A stretch of DNA of 64,000 nucleotides from Neorhizobium sp. UBA3556 (lineage in GTDB: Bacteria > Pseudomonadota > Alphaproteobacteria > Rhizobiales > Rhizobiaceae), in the NCBI GenBank assembly GCA_002376235.1, contig DFNX01000016.1:1-64000 (forward strand). Reading direction: 5' to 3'. The notes below the pieces were generated by a model that saw only the letters and a list, made by a program, of their open reading frames with translations, had not been told where the DNA came from and made no database searches. Shown here piece after piece: positions 26,158 through 35,458 of this stretch. A program made the translations under genes and the position numbers. How positions within the stretch are numbered: position 1 is the stretch's first letter; each line of letters starts with the position of its first letter.

Positions 26158-26979
26158 TCATCCGAGATGTTGTTCCATCCACTGTTTCGCAAGGTCGATC
26201 CATGCGGCATGTGTTCCAGACTTGTCTCTAAGCGCAAACCCATGCGGCGCTGTTCCGAAAATATGGGCATCCACCTCGCGTCTGGCCTCCTGCGCCGATC
26301 TGATCAGGTTGAGAACGTGATCCACGGGCACGGATTGGTCATTCAACGCATAAGCAAGGAATAGAGGAATTTTCGGCATGCCATGCGGCAACGCCGCGAT
26401 CCCGATTGGCCAGTCATCGTAGAAAGCCTGCTTCTGGGCAGGCGGGTAGTCTGGCTTTCCTGCAGGCGCCTTGTAATCCTTGTGATTGGCATTCACCGGT
26501 GCATAGGCAATGATGGCACCCTTCGCGCTGAGCGAATGATCCTGACAGGCCATCACACCGGCAAGATGCCCTCCTGATGACAATCCGACATGGAAGAGCG
26601 GTAATTTCGAACCCCTGCGATGCAGGTAATCGAGGCATGCGAGAGAATCGGTCAGCGCGATATCTTTAGGATATACGCCCTCAGTCGCTGCCGCACCCGG
26701 CAGTCGATGGGTGACGACATAGGCGTCTATCGAAAGCGAGTTCAGCCACAACGCAACCTCGACACCTTCCTTGTCGTGCATCAACTGCAAATACCCGCCT
26801 CCGGGATAGACGAGTGCCTGCGCTTTCGGCTTGGCAACACGGTAGGCATGCAGTTCGAGCCGGTGGACGCTTTCATAGACGCGGTCTGGCCATGAGCCGA
26901 CGAGCTGATTTGGGTTGCCATCCGAAAGAGGAATAATCTCCCCATTCATTCCGGTCTCAAGATATTGCAATTTCACCAA
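26158..26979 (-). CDS. Alpha/beta hydrolase, esterase/lipase-like
   Basis: This 273-residue cytosolic enzyme has the oxyanion-hole sequence VYPGGGYLQL near residue 58, the nucleophile elbow GLSSGGHLAG (Ser about 148), the acid in YALNDQSVPVDHV and the His in APHGFAL. The pattern is that of the BD-FAE/acetyl-esterase group. Substrate is unknown. It converges on rarA with six bases between the stops, and no other partner is apparent. Confidence 0.82.
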   Translation of the reverse strand: MVKLQYLETGMNGEIIPLSDGNPNQLVGSWPDRVYESVHRLELHAYRVAKPKAQALVYPGGGYLQLMHDKEGVEVALWLNSLSIDAYVVTHRLPGAAATEGVYPKDIALTDSLACLDYLHRRGSKLPLFHVGLSSGGHLAGVMACQDHSLSAKGAIIAYAPVNANHKDYKAPAGKPDYPPAQKQAFYDDWPIGIAALPHGMPKIPLFLAYALNDQSVPVDHVLNLIRSAQEARREVDAHIFGTAPHGFALRDKSGTHAAWIDLAKQWMEQHLG

Positions 26980-27125
26980 AGCTGTCTCCTCCCTGCAGCA
27001 TCCTCATCACGTATCGGTGACGAGGTGCGCATGGTGTTCAAATAGCGCTGCGCAATCAAGATGATGAGATCACGCATCTTGACGCATCATGTGTCTCTTG
27101 CGCCTTTGGGCTTGCGCTTTGATAA

Positions 27126-27440
27126 TTAGGAATCCTGCTTTTGCGGGCTCTGCATGGCAGGAGTGGGAATGAGTTTGACGGAAGATTCTGCCAGCCCGTG
27201 GTGGCCTTCCATGTCGACGATAAGGTGCCAGTGCCCGTTTTCGGGGATAACCATGCGGACAGGTGATTTGCGCGAGATCCCGCCGACATATTTGAAATCC
27301 AGCCGTTCCGTAAAACGCTGATAGTTCACCGCATTCATCAGGCGAATGTTGTTGACGGCGCTCAACGTCACCTCGATCGCAGTCCCTGCGCGCTGTGCTT
27401 TGAGGTCGTAATGGGTGAAATGGAAATTCGGCCCCGCCAT
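27126..27440 (-). CDS. DUF1883 domain protein
   Basis: This 104-residue protein matches DUF1883: FTHYDLKAQRAGTAIEVTLS, RLMNAVNYQRF, and SPVRMVIPENGHWHLIVDMEG, split as SPVRMVIPENGHW and HLIVDMEGHHG. It should be a small beta-rich cytosolic protein. Some relatives are fused to TIR domains, but none is present here. AGAGAC lies before the ATG. No operon partner is obvious. Confidence 0.75.
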   Translation of the reverse strand: MAGPNFHFTHYDLKAQRAGTAIEVTLSAVNNIRLMNAVNYQRFTERLDFKYVGGISRKSPVRMVIPENGHWHLIVDMEGHHGLAESSVKLIPTPAMQSPQKQDS

Positions 27441-27642
27441 GTCAGTCTCTTTGCTACCCTGTCCAGAGTTTCGCGACCTTAGTCGCTACCGGGTTAAGGA
27501 TTGGTGGAACCTAACCCAGTTTGGCGGATTATATAGAGGAATGGCAGATCCTGCAGCAATCGCTCCCGATGTCACAGGAATAAAGTGTGCGGTGCCCGTC
27601 CCCTGTGCCGCCTGAGAAAAATAAAAGCCGACCTCCAATTCT

Positions 27643-27676
27643 AACCTCGCCGCGTCCCCTCGGCGAGGTTTTCTTT
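27643..27676 (+). terminator. Forward-strand terminator without an obvious gene
   Basis: AACCTCGCCG (27643-27652) pairs perfectly with CGGCGAGGTT (27661-27670) and is followed by TTCTTTTG. The T-run is on the plus strand, yet both neighbouring genes are on the minus strand. A small RNA or very short gene between 27441 and 27642 could be its source; a 24-codon frame at 27541 is the only reading frame and its ribosome-binding site is poorly placed. Confidence 0.6.
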
Positions 27677-27685
27677 TGCTCCATG

Positions 27686-28687
27686 TTAACGGCGGTTCTC
27701 GACATCCAGCTGCTGCGCAAGCGCCAGGACCGTCTCGCAGACGGGTGTCGGCACGTTTGCAAGCCTTCCGAGTTCGACGACCATTCCATTGAGTGGAATG
27801 ATTTCGAGAGCCTTTCCTGCAATCAGGTCCTGAAGCATCGAGGTCTTGACCGGACCAAAGCCGTTGGCGCTGGCGAATTGCTCGTCCGCGGATCGCTGGA
27901 AGCGGCAGCCGAGGGCCGTGCCGACAGCCTGGACCTCGTTCATGATCTTGCGGACCATCTGCGCCAGGTTGGGATTGGCCATTATGTCGACCATCAAGGC
28001 CCGTGTCAGCGCACTGATCGGATTGAAAGCGGCGTTGCCTCTGAGCTTTGCCCAGATCTCGTCGCGAATTCGTTCGGTAGGCCGGATATCGAGGCCTGCC
28101 TCGCTGAGCAGGTCTGCTACCGAGTGAAGATCGGTTGAACGTTCGCCACTCGGCTCCCCGAGAAAGAAATGGCCCTTGCCGTTGAGTTTGGTGCAGCCGG
28201 GCTCAATCACTTCGGCGCCCTGATAGGCCACGCAACCGATAACCCGTTCCGGCTTTATCAGCGTCCACAATCTAGAGTCCGGATCGAGCTGCGGCAGTTG
28301 CCGCTCGGCAAAGCCACTGTCCCGGTCCTGATGGAAATACCACCACGGTATGCCATTGAGGATCATCATTACGCGCGTTTGCGGGTGGAGCAGAGAGGCA
28401 ATTCCATCCGCTGCTGCGGAAAGTTGATGCCCCTTGAGGCCGGTAATCACCAGATCCTGCGGTGGAAGGCTTGCCGGATCATCCGTTGCCGTGACGCGGG
28501 CCGAGAACGGAGGGAAATCCTCGCCGTCATAGACTACGCTCAGACCCCGGTCCCTGATTGCCTCAAGCTGTGTCCCACGCGCAATAACGGAGACCTTGAC
28601 CTTGTCGCCCATTGCATGGGCAATATTCGCGGCGAATGCTCCGCCGAGCGCGCCCGCGCCATAAATGCAAATCGTCTTTATGCTCAT
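27686..28687 (-). CDS. 2-dehydropantoate 2-reductase family protein
   Basis: This 333-residue protein starts at 28687 after a GAGGG site and has the NADP-binding loop IYGAGALGGAFAANIA at residues 6-21, the catalytic-lysine region ITGLKGHQL and the C-terminal helical domain (AKLRGNAAFNPISALT, with the Asn typical of PanE). Family members reduce ketopantoate to pantoate or act on related 2-keto acids. Rhizobia often have several copies, so the substrate is not certain and no symbol is given. Confidence 0.85.
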   Translation of the reverse strand: MSIKTICIYGAGALGGAFAANIAHAMGDKVKVSVIARGTQLEAIRDRGLSVVYDGEDFPPFSARVTATDDPASLPPQDLVITGLKGHQLSAAADGIASLLHPQTRVMMILNGIPWWYFHQDRDSGFAERQLPQLDPDSRLWTLIKPERVIGCVAYQGAEVIEPGCTKLNGKGHFFLGEPSGERSTDLHSVADLLSEAGLDIRPTERIRDEIWAKLRGNAAFNPISALTRALMVDIMANPNLAQMVRKIMNEVQAVGTALGCRFQRSADEQFASANGFGPVKTSMLQDLIAGKALEIIPLNGMVVELGRLANVPTPVCETVLALAQQLDVENRR

Positions 28688-28850
28688 CGTCCCTCGCTGC
28701 CTGCTGTTTTGCGGTTCAAACGTAGAGCAATTCCAGCGAAAGTGGGAACCGGTTTTGCGTTCGGAAGTGAATCGAAAAGCTTGAGGCAGCGGGGACAGTG
28801 ATGCGAACGAGTTTTTGTGATGTATCAATCGTAGGCGCGAGCGCGGCAGG

Positions 28851-29066
28851 TTAATGTGGACGGCTGAGCGGCAAAAGCTCGTGGCGCCGCAATTCATCAA
28901 TTGCGGTCACTGCCTCATCCAGTGGCCAGCCCGCATTGAGCGCGGCCGAAAGCATCTTAAGCTCGGCCTCCTGTTCAAGGGCAAGAAACAGCGGTTCCAG
29001 TGCCTCCTGAACCGTAAGGACATGGTCTTTGGGTGAGGCGACAGATTGGCGTGCGTCGTTAGGCAT
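28851..29066 (-). CDS. Small hypothetical protein
   Basis: I do not recognise this 71-residue product. It looks helical and acidic (QEALEPLFLALEQEAELKML, DEAVTAIDELRRHELLPL). It has AGAGGAG about ten bases before the ATG and rhizobia-like codon use, which is why I keep it. It lies alone between two minus-strand genes, without a recognisable domain or partner. Confidence 0.5.
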   Translation of the reverse strand: MPNDARQSVASPKDHVLTVQEALEPLFLALEQEAELKMLSAALNAGWPLDEAVTAIDELRRHELLPLSRPH

Positions 29067-29147
29067 GGATGCAGTTCTCCTCTCTGTTTTTTGCGCGGGT
29101 TCTTGTCAATTTCGTCAGCGTGGAAAAGGTTCCGCGGGAAAATGATT

Positions 29148-30242
29148 TTATTTCCTTGCGAGCTGATAGGTCTGGAAAATTCGATTTTTGATGCGCCTCT
29201 GTAGTGGCTGGTCAAGCCACACGGTCAAGGACCAGGAAATCAAGACAACCAAAGCGACAAGCATCATGCCCGCAAACGGTTTCAGGTCCGATGAGGTGAT
29301 ATTGGGCGCAATCACATGCGCCCAGTCCAACAGCGGTGTATGGAGCACATAGACCGCGTAGGATGAGGTCCCGAGAAAACTCGCGATGGATGTGGTTTTC
29401 GGACCCGGAGTTATGGCGCTTGCCCAGTAGATCAGGGCAGGCCAGACAAGGAAAACGACGAAAAGGTCAAAAATCCAGCGCCAATCCCGCGGTGTCGGGA
29501 AGGCCAGTACGGCAATCAACAGCCCGAGGCAGATGAGTGCCTGTCCCGGACGCATCACCGGTGTCTTGCGGCGATATCGATAGAGCACGACCCCCAGGAA
29601 AAACGAAAAGAAGACGCGCGCCATGCCGGCATACATTTCATGCCAGCGAAAGCCTGCATGAAGGCGGTCGAACTGCAATGCGGCAATCACCAGCAGCACT
29701 GCACTGATACCGAGCACGACGCAGATTTGGGCAAGTGTCGCCTTTGCTCCGCGCCAGCCATAAGCAAGGTTTACCACCAGCTCATTGAACAGCGACCACG
29801 CCGGGTGAACGAGAAACAGCGCGGCATTGAACGAGATGGTAATCGGGGAGGGCAGAAACAAAAGCCCGGTCAGGAAAGCAAGCAGCAGCTCGCTCGGGAC
29901 GACATATTCATCCGCCATGACCGGCACGCCGGCAAAATACATTCGAATATAATAGGCGGTAACCAGCGCGAGCGCGATCGCATAGAGCGGATAAAGCCTC
30001 AATAGTCGCGCTTTCATGAACTGAAGCGGTAAAATACGCCCCTCGGAAAGCGATGCGCCATAGGCATGGGCCAGCACGAAACCGCTCAGCGCGAAAAACA
30101 GGTCGACGCCGAGATAGCTGGAGGGCAGGGCGTCCCCCAACAGGTCTTCGGCATGGCGCTGTATGATGAAGATCGCGGCAATGCCCCTCAGGCCGTCGAG
30201 TAGCACGAAGCGGGTTTGGCTCGGGTGTTTTCCGGTTTCCAT
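29148..30242 (-). CDS. Acyltransferase 3 family membrane protein (OafA-like)
   Basis: This protein of 364 residues has about ten hydrophobic segments and the acyltransferase-3 signatures LLDGLRGIAAIFIIQRH (with the conserved Arg and His) and YLGVDLFFALSGFVLAHAY. Such enzymes O-acylate polysaccharides, lipooligosaccharides or other envelope glycans in the inner membrane. I chose METGKHPSQ at 30242 as start; an ATG ten codons earlier (30272) is possible and neither has a convincing ribosome-binding site. Confidence 0.85.
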   Translation of the reverse strand: METGKHPSQTRFVLLDGLRGIAAIFIIQRHAEDLLGDALPSSYLGVDLFFALSGFVLAHAYGASLSEGRILPLQFMKARLLRLYPLYAIALALVTAYYIRMYFAGVPVMADEYVVPSELLLAFLTGLLFLPSPITISFNAALFLVHPAWSLFNELVVNLAYGWRGAKATLAQICVVLGISAVLLVIAALQFDRLHAGFRWHEMYAGMARVFFSFFLGVVLYRYRRKTPVMRPGQALICLGLLIAVLAFPTPRDWRWIFDLFVVFLVWPALIYWASAITPGPKTTSIASFLGTSSYAVYVLHTPLLDWAHVIAPNITSSDLKPFAGMMLVALVVLISWSLTVWLDQPLQRRIKNRIFQTYQLARK

Positions 30243-30610
30243 GATGTCTCGGGGTTGGTGGCTGACGGGCATGGTGTGTTGGTCGGAAGATAGGGGGCGA
30301 ACATTGTGTCGGCCAGAGTTCTTGCCGCTTCGGGTGAAGGATTTCGTCAAGGCAGAGGGCAACTTGTCGGGTGGCGGATGACGGCCGGAAGGCTCCTCGC
30401 AATCTTGTGACGAACTGGCGCACGTCTTTTCTACGCCGGTCAGTCGCAGTTAATGGAGTGTTTATAAATTCATGAAAATAGAGGCCTACCGGTGCGGGAT
30501 CGCACATGCGGCCAGGGGTAGGGCAATCCGCATGACGACCCGAAGCTTGAAAGCTGGATGTATCGCCTGCCCATCCGCCAGACGCAGGCTGTGTATGGAG
30601 TAACTGTATC
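30243..30610. other. Intergenic region upstream of the Omp25-like gene
   Basis: No supported gene is seen. The region must contain divergent promoters for the acyltransferase and the outer membrane protein. It contains an AT-rich patch near 30450-30480 (AGTGTTTATAAATTCATG) that could include a promoter, but I cannot assign boxes firmly. Confidence 0.4.
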
Positions 30611-31249
30611 ATGACCAAGAAGCCCTTCGCCTTGGCGATCGCCGCCATTTTCGTTTCCGGTTCTGCACTTTCTGTATCCGCTGCTGACCTGACGAGTTCC
30701 TATGAGCCGCCGGCTTACAACGAGCCTTCTGGCCCGTCCTCCGACTGGAGTGGCGCTTACGCTGGTATTCATGCTGGCACAGCCTCGGACAAGATGAACC
30801 CGTTTTCCAGCTCTTCTGAATTCACCGGCGGCATCCATGGCGGTTACAACACTGAAATCAACGGTGTGGTCGTTGGCGGTGAAGCCGAGCTTTCTCACCT
30901 TGGTGATGCGGAAGTGGGCGTGCGCGGCGGCAAGCTGAAGGAACGTTACCGTATCGCGGCCAAGGCCAAGGTTGGTGCGCCGCTCGGCAGCACGCTGGTT
31001 TACGGTACGGCCGGTGTGGCAATGACCAGCCTGCGCGATAACGGCGCCACGGAAGGTCCTGATGGCTGGAAGCCCGGTTGGCTGGTTGGCGCTGGTGTCG
31101 AGCAGAAGATCACCGGCAACCTCTCGGGCCGCGTTGAATACAACTACACGCAGACCAGCGATGTTCGCAGCTTCCGCACCGACACCGGTACGTCTGAGCG
31201 CACGATCGGCGACCACACCATCAAGGCTGGTGTAAACTACAAGTTCTAA
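30611..31249 (+). CDS. Outer membrane beta-barrel protein, Omp25/31-like
   Basis: This 212-residue protein has a signal peptide (cleaved after about residue 24, VSAAD), a short linker (SYEPPAYNEPSGP), the WSGAYAGIHAG start typical of the rhizobial/Brucella Omp25/Omp31 family and an eight-strand barrel ending in the aromatic HTIKAGVNYKF. It is likely a surface protein of the outer membrane. A strong terminator follows at 31286, so it is monocistronic. Confidence 0.9.
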   Translation: MTKKPFALAIAAIFVSGSALSVSAADLTSSYEPPAYNEPSGPSSDWSGAYAGIHAGTASDKMNPFSSSSEFTGGIHGGYNTEINGVVVGGEAELSHLGDAEVGVRGGKLKERYRIAAKAKVGAPLGSTLVYGTAGVAMTSLRDNGATEGPDGWKPGWLVGAGVEQKITGNLSGRVEYNYTQTSDVRSFRTDTGTSERTIGDHTIKAGVNYKF

Positions 31250-31285
31250 AATTTCGGGCCGCTAAGGCTCGCGAATGAAATGGCG

Positions 31286-31327
31286 ATGGCGCTGCACACC
31301 TTTACGTGTGCGGCGCCATTTTCGTTT
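31286..31327 (+). terminator. Terminator after the Omp25-like gene
   Basis: ATGGCGCTGCACAC (31286-31299) pairs with GTGTGCGGCGCCAT (31306-31319) with one G-T pair and is followed by TTTCGTTTTG. It is a long and stable rho-independent terminator. Confidence 0.88.
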
Positions 31328-31709
31328 TGCGGCGGATGTGGTGCCGGTCCGCATGGATGGGATGAGTGCGCATACCGTGCTTCTGGCGTCGATATTTACC
31401 GAAGCCGCATTGATTTGGTTTTTTAATTTCAGAAATTATACTTAAGTATATCTCTGTTTTGTCATGATGTATTTTGAATTTAACGTCATGTATTTGACGG
31501 TCGTCATGTGAATTCAATGTATTCGTATCGTTTTATTTTGGATACATTAATCGATCTGGGTTTCTTTGGTGGCAGTGCAGGTGAACCTGCAATGATCCGT
31601 CGCATGATGCGAGCTATTCCCGATTTTTCGCCATCTCTTTGAAGCCGATGCAAATTGAGCTGCGGTTATGGCGCATTTCCGATCCGGTCGATTTCATAGG
31701 TAATATTCG
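31328..31709 (+). other. AT-rich intergenic region before the chemoreceptor gene
   Basis: No gene is supported here. The stretch 31410-31550 is markedly AT-rich and contains a 14-base palindrome TATACTTAAGTATA (31437-31450) and repeated GTCATG motifs at about 31462, 31485 and 31503. These could be regulator or nucleoid-protein sites in front of the methyl-accepting protein. A CGATCCGGTCGAT-type sequence lies close to the start. Confidence 0.4.
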
Positions 31710-33683
31710 ATGTTGAAGCATTTACGCATCAGAACCAAGATCCTTTTGTCCATTGGTGTGTTGGCACTCATTTCCCTCTGCGGAGTGTCCTATTTCGCAT
31801 ACAAGTTTGATGAGGCCAGCTTGGCCTATAATGACTTCCTCAATACCGAGGCGAAGGCTGCCCTCTTGTCGGCAAGAGCGAGCTCCGGGGTTAACGGTGC
31901 CGCCGTTCGTCTCGGGCGCCTTCTGATCTTCTCTCCCGACGCTCCGCAGTTCGAAACGGCACAGAAGGAATTCGATTCCCTGCTCGGGATCGCAGTCGGC
32001 CGCATGCAGGAACTCTCGACGCTTGTTCCCACCACCAAGCCGGCGATGGATAGCCTGTTCGTCGATATAAATGGCGTCAGGGCGCTGCTCGATGACATCG
32101 TCAAACTTCGCAATGGAGGACAATACCAGGCGGCCGTCCTGCGCATGGGGGGGCTCGAAGCGCTGACGACACGCATCTCGAAACAATTCAACGATAGCAA
32201 CAGCGCTCTGCAGGCGGTGCAGACCGCTGGCACGGATCGTCTGGCCAAGCTGGTGCACGACACGATCGTCACCAACATGGTTGCCATGGTTGCCGGTATT
32301 ATTGTCGTTCTGTTGCTTGCCGCCTATTTCGTCCAGCAGGGCGTCACCAAGCCAATGCATCTTCTGCGCGAACGGATGCAGCAATTGGCGCAGGGCGAAA
32401 CCTCCGGTGAGATCATCGGCCGTGATCGCCGCGATGAGATCGGTGAAATGGCGGCTACTGTCGCCGTGTTCCGGGAAAATGCGATTGAGCGTGTCCGTCT
32501 GGAGGAACAGACCGAAACCACGAGAAGTCTTGCCGAAAGCGAGAGAGAGCGCCAGGAATTCGAAAAGGCCGCCGAGGCTCGCAATGTGCAGTTCGCATTG
32601 CAGTCTCTGGGTAACGGCCTGAAACGTCTGGCTGCCGGCGATCTGGTCACGACCATCGACACGTCCTTCGTCGCTGATCTTGATGGGGTTCGCGGGGATT
32701 TCAACGAATCGCTGAGCAAGGTTCGTGAAGCCATGCAGTCTGTTGGCATCAACGCAAACGCGATCACTGCCAGCGCCAACGAGCTTCTTGCGTCCGCCGA
32801 CGACATGTCCAGCCGCACCGAACAGCAGGCTGCTTCCGTCGAGGAAACGGCTGCGGCGCTGGAAGAAATCACGACCACCGTCAAGGATGCCGCAAGCCGT
32901 GCAGAAGAGGCGAGCCAGCTCGTTGCCCGTACCCGTGCAGGCGCCGAGAAATCCGGCGAAATCGTCCGCAACACCGTCGATGCGATGCATCAGATTGAGC
33001 GCTCGTCGTCTGAGATCAGCAATATCATCGGTGTTATCGACGATATTGCTTTCCAGACAAATCTTCTCGCGCTGAATGCCGGTGTCGAGGCGGCGCGTGC
33101 CGGTGATGCGGGCAAAGGTTTTGCCGTCGTGGCTCAGGAGGTCCGTGAACTTGCCCAGCGCTCGGCCGCTGCCGCGAAGGAAATCAAAGTCCTGATCAAC
33201 ACGTCGGGCAGCCATGTCGAACAGGGTGTCAATCTGGTCGGCGAAACCGGCAAGGCGCTCGATGCGATCGTATCTGAAGTGCATGAGATAAACCGGCACG
33301 TTCAGGCGATCGCGGAATCTTCGCGTGAGCAGTCGCTTGGACTTCAGGAAATCAACACCGCAGTCAACGCGATCGATCAGGGGACGCAGCAGAACGCCGC
33401 AATGGTCGAGCAATCGACGGCCGCAAGCCACAGCCTTGCAAAGGATGCCGAGGCGTTGATGGTGTTGCTCGGTCAGTTCCAGGTCGGAAATGAACGCCAG
33501 CAATCCTCGCGTCCGGTCGATCGGCAGATGTCCCGCCCGGCTTCAACGGTACGTGTTGCCGAGCACGACGAGCGGCCGCGCCTGTCCCCGGCGCGTTCGC
33601 TGGGTCGCAAGCTCGCATCTGCTTTCGGTGGCGGTGCAGCCTCATCTGCTGCGGTCAAGGAAACGGAGTGGGCTGAATTCTAA
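31710..33683 (+). CDS. Methyl-accepting chemotaxis protein
   Basis: This 657-residue receptor has a membrane segment at about 11-30, a helical periplasmic sensor to about 190, a second membrane segment (MVAMVAGIIVVLLLAAYFV), a HAMP domain and a second HAMP-like region, then the cytoplasmic signalling domain with the hairpin tip EISNIIGVIDDIAFQTNLLA (next residues LNAGVEAARAG). The protein ends ETEWAEF, an xWxxF tail like the CheR/CheB-binding pentapeptide. The ligand is unknown. Confidence 0.93.
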   Translation: MLKHLRIRTKILLSIGVLALISLCGVSYFAYKFDEASLAYNDFLNTEAKAALLSARASSGVNGAAVRLGRLLIFSPDAPQFETAQKEFDSLLGIAVGRMQELSTLVPTTKPAMDSLFVDINGVRALLDDIVKLRNGGQYQAAVLRMGGLEALTTRISKQFNDSNSALQAVQTAGTDRLAKLVHDTIVTNMVAMVAGIIVVLLLAAYFVQQGVTKPMHLLRERMQQLAQGETSGEIIGRDRRDEIGEMAATVAVFRENAIERVRLEEQTETTRSLAESERERQEFEKAAEARNVQFALQSLGNGLKRLAAGDLVTTIDTSFVADLDGVRGDFNESLSKVREAMQSVGINANAITASANELLASADDMSSRTEQQAASVEETAAALEEITTTVKDAASRAEEASQLVARTRAGAEKSGEIVRNTVDAMHQIERSSSEISNIIGVIDDIAFQTNLLALNAGVEAARAGDAGKGFAVVAQEVRELAQRSAAAAKEIKVLINTSGSHVEQGVNLVGETGKALDAIVSEVHEINRHVQAIAESSREQSLGLQEINTAVNAIDQGTQQNAAMVEQSTAASHSLAKDAEALMVLLGQFQVGNERQQSSRPVDRQMSRPASTVRVAEHDERPRLSPARSLGRKLASAFGGGAASSAAVKETEWAEF

Positions 33684-33724
33684 AACCTTCACCGGCTTGA
33701 GCCGGTAAGGGTACGGAAAATTCC

Positions 33725-33757
33725 ACGGGCCTTCGATCCCTTGCGGCGAAGGCCCGT
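33725..33757 (+). terminator. Stem-loop after the chemoreceptor gene
   Basis: ACGGGCCTTCG (33725-33735) pairs perfectly with CGAAGGCCCGT (33747-33757). It lies between two convergent genes and may stop both, though the T-run is weak on either side. Confidence 0.6.
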
Positions 33758-33773
33758 ATCTGTTTGCGCTGGA

Positions 33774-33956
33774 TTAGATCGGATTACACTTCATTCCATT
33801 GCGTCGGGCATTGTCGATGCAATCGCTTCTGTTGACGTAGCTTTCAGCCGAAGCGCCGACGATACGGCCATTGGATGCTGTGCGGCGCCAACGCCACTGG
33901 CTGCCGCTCTGATAGATATCCCATGTATCCCCGTTACTGTCCTTGCAACTCGGCAT
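33774..33956 (-). CDS. DUF1508-like small protein
   Basis: This 60-residue protein has the core of the YegP/DUF1508 repeat: SGSQWRWRRTASNGRIVGAS, then ESYVNRSDCIDNARRNG. It consists of a single repeat; longer homologues have two. GGGAGG stands six bases before the ATG, which supports expression. Two Cys pairs are present. The function is unknown. It converges on the chemoreceptor gene. Confidence 0.72.
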   Translation of the reverse strand: MPSCKDSNGDTWDIYQSGSQWRWRRTASNGRIVGASAESYVNRSDCIDNARRNGMKCNPI

Positions 33957-34072
33957 AGTGTCCTCCCGATTGGTACGGTGAGGACGCTAGGCGATTCGGC
34001 AGTATGGCTCTACGAATCGGATGCAATCTATGGGTGCTGAGTTGTGCGATTTTGGTTGTGCTGAAGCTGCCT

Positions 34073-35458
34073 TCAGCCGCCGGACCAGAACCTGTCGTGA
34101 TCGAATTCTTCGGCGATCGAGAGCGGCAAGGGCGTGCTGCGCGAAGCTTCTGCCGTGAGATCTGTCAGCGTGCGGCCGATGACGACGGGTGCGGCCATGC
34201 CGATATCGCTGCCTGGAGCCGCAAGTGCCCATAACAAAAGCGTATCCTCGCCATCGAATTCGTCTTCGATATCGAGATCCGGTCCGGTGATCGGCAGGGA
34301 TGCAATCGAGCCTTCCGGCGTGCGCAGCAGTTTCATTCCGTCGGGAGGGGTAAGAGTGACAAGCGCGCTGAAGGCGGGCGTGCTTGCGGGCAGGGCGGCC
34401 GGCACTGGTCTTGCCGCAAAGACGGGCGCAAGGCTTGGGGTCGGCGCAAGCGATGCGGTCTGGATCGGATCGACGGTGCCGGATCGTCCTGGCCGCAGGA
34501 TTGGCAGTGGCGCGGAAAGTTGAGCAAGATCGGCAAATTCCGGATCCGACTTCCGTCCGGAAGCATTGGCTATGGCCCTTGGGTTGGTCTGTTCCGCAAG
34601 CGCTTCCGCCGCGCGGCTCTTCGGGGTCGGCAACATGGCGGTCAACAGGCCGCTGCCGCCGCGTTTTGCGCTTCCGGTATCTTCGTCGTCATCCGGTGCC
34701 GTGCTGGCGATCTGGATCGATTGTGACCCCACGCGACGCTTGTAGTCGGCGACTGCCTGATCGTATCCGGGGAGCGGCCGACCGTCTGCCGGAAGATGCA
34801 TCGTCTTGCCGTTTGGAAAGATCCCCGCCAGTTCCTTGCGCGACATCCGCGGCCAGGCGCGCACACTGCCGACGTCGAGATGCACAAAAGGCGAGCCGGA
34901 GGTCGGATAGAAGCCGACGCCGCCGACCTGCGCCTGCATGGCAAGCCGGCGCAGCGTCGAGATCTTCACGCCCGGAATGTAGAAGTCCATCGCCTTGCCG
35001 AGCGTGTGCTGGCTTTTCTTAGCGACGCCCGAGGAGCGCGAACGGCCGCGCAGCATGCTGTTGGTGGCAGGCGAACGATAGGCGGAGACGACGCGGATAT
35101 AGTCCGTGGCTCCGCTGCGCTGGTAAACTTCCCAGACGAGATCGAGCAGGCGCGGGTCCATGCGCGTCGACTGGTTCTTGCGCCAGTCGCGCAGCAGCCG
35201 ATTGGCCTGCGCAAGTCCCTTCTGGTCGAACCTGCCGTTACGCTTATAGGTAATGGCCGCCCGCTCTCCGGTATGGGTAAAGTGCAATTTCAGCGTCCGG
35301 TCTTCGGCCAATGCCGTCGCGGCGGTCCCGGCAAATGCGGTAAGTGCGAACACGGCAGCGCAGGAGGCCTTGGCGAAGGTGAATGCCGTATCTGCGGCGT
35401 GGCCCAGAAGCGTGCTGATCGCACTCTTGAAGGGAGCATTCGACAGGGGCTGGAACAC
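34073..35458 (-). CDS. DUF882 (peptidase M15-like) exported protein
   Basis: This 461-residue protein begins with a GTG at 35458 and has an N-terminal membrane or signal segment (CAAVFALTAFAGTAATALAE). The DUF882/YcbK domain (about 55-235) shows the zinc-peptidase motifs SQHTLGKAMDFYIPG and SPFVHLDVGSVRAWPR; relatives are peptidoglycan D,D- or L,D-carboxypeptidases. The C-terminal half is Pro/Ala-rich and low in complexity. It probably acts on the cell wall in the periplasm. Confidence 0.85.
   Translation of the reverse strand: MFQPLSNAPFKSAISTLLGHAADTAFTFAKASCAAVFALTAFAGTAATALAEDRTLKLHFTHTGERAAITYKRNGRFDQKGLAQANRLLRDWRKNQSTRMDPRLLDLVWEVYQRSGATDYIRVVSAYRSPATNSMLRGRSRSSGVAKKSQHTLGKAMDFYIPGVKISTLRRLAMQAQVGGVGFYPTSGSPFVHLDVGSVRAWPRMSRKELAGIFPNGKTMHLPADGRPLPGYDQAVADYKRRVGSQSIQIASTAPDDDEDTGSAKRGGSGLLTAMLPTPKSRAAEALAEQTNPRAIANASGRKSDPEFADLAQLSAPLPILRPGRSGTVDPIQTASLAPTPSLAPVFAARPVPAALPASTPAFSALVTLTPPDGMKLLRTPEGSIASLPITGPDLDIEDEFDGEDTLLLWALAAPGSDIGMAAPVVIGRTLTDLTAEASRSTPLPLSIAEEFDHDRFWSGG

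Noticed and set aside
31302..31517. A 71-codon minus-strand frame in the AT-rich region
   Set aside because: It overlaps the Omp25-like terminator and shows no coding character.
31722..33503. A 593-codon minus-strand frame opposite the chemoreceptor gene
   Set aside because: It is a mirror frame of a well-supported receptor gene and has no motif.
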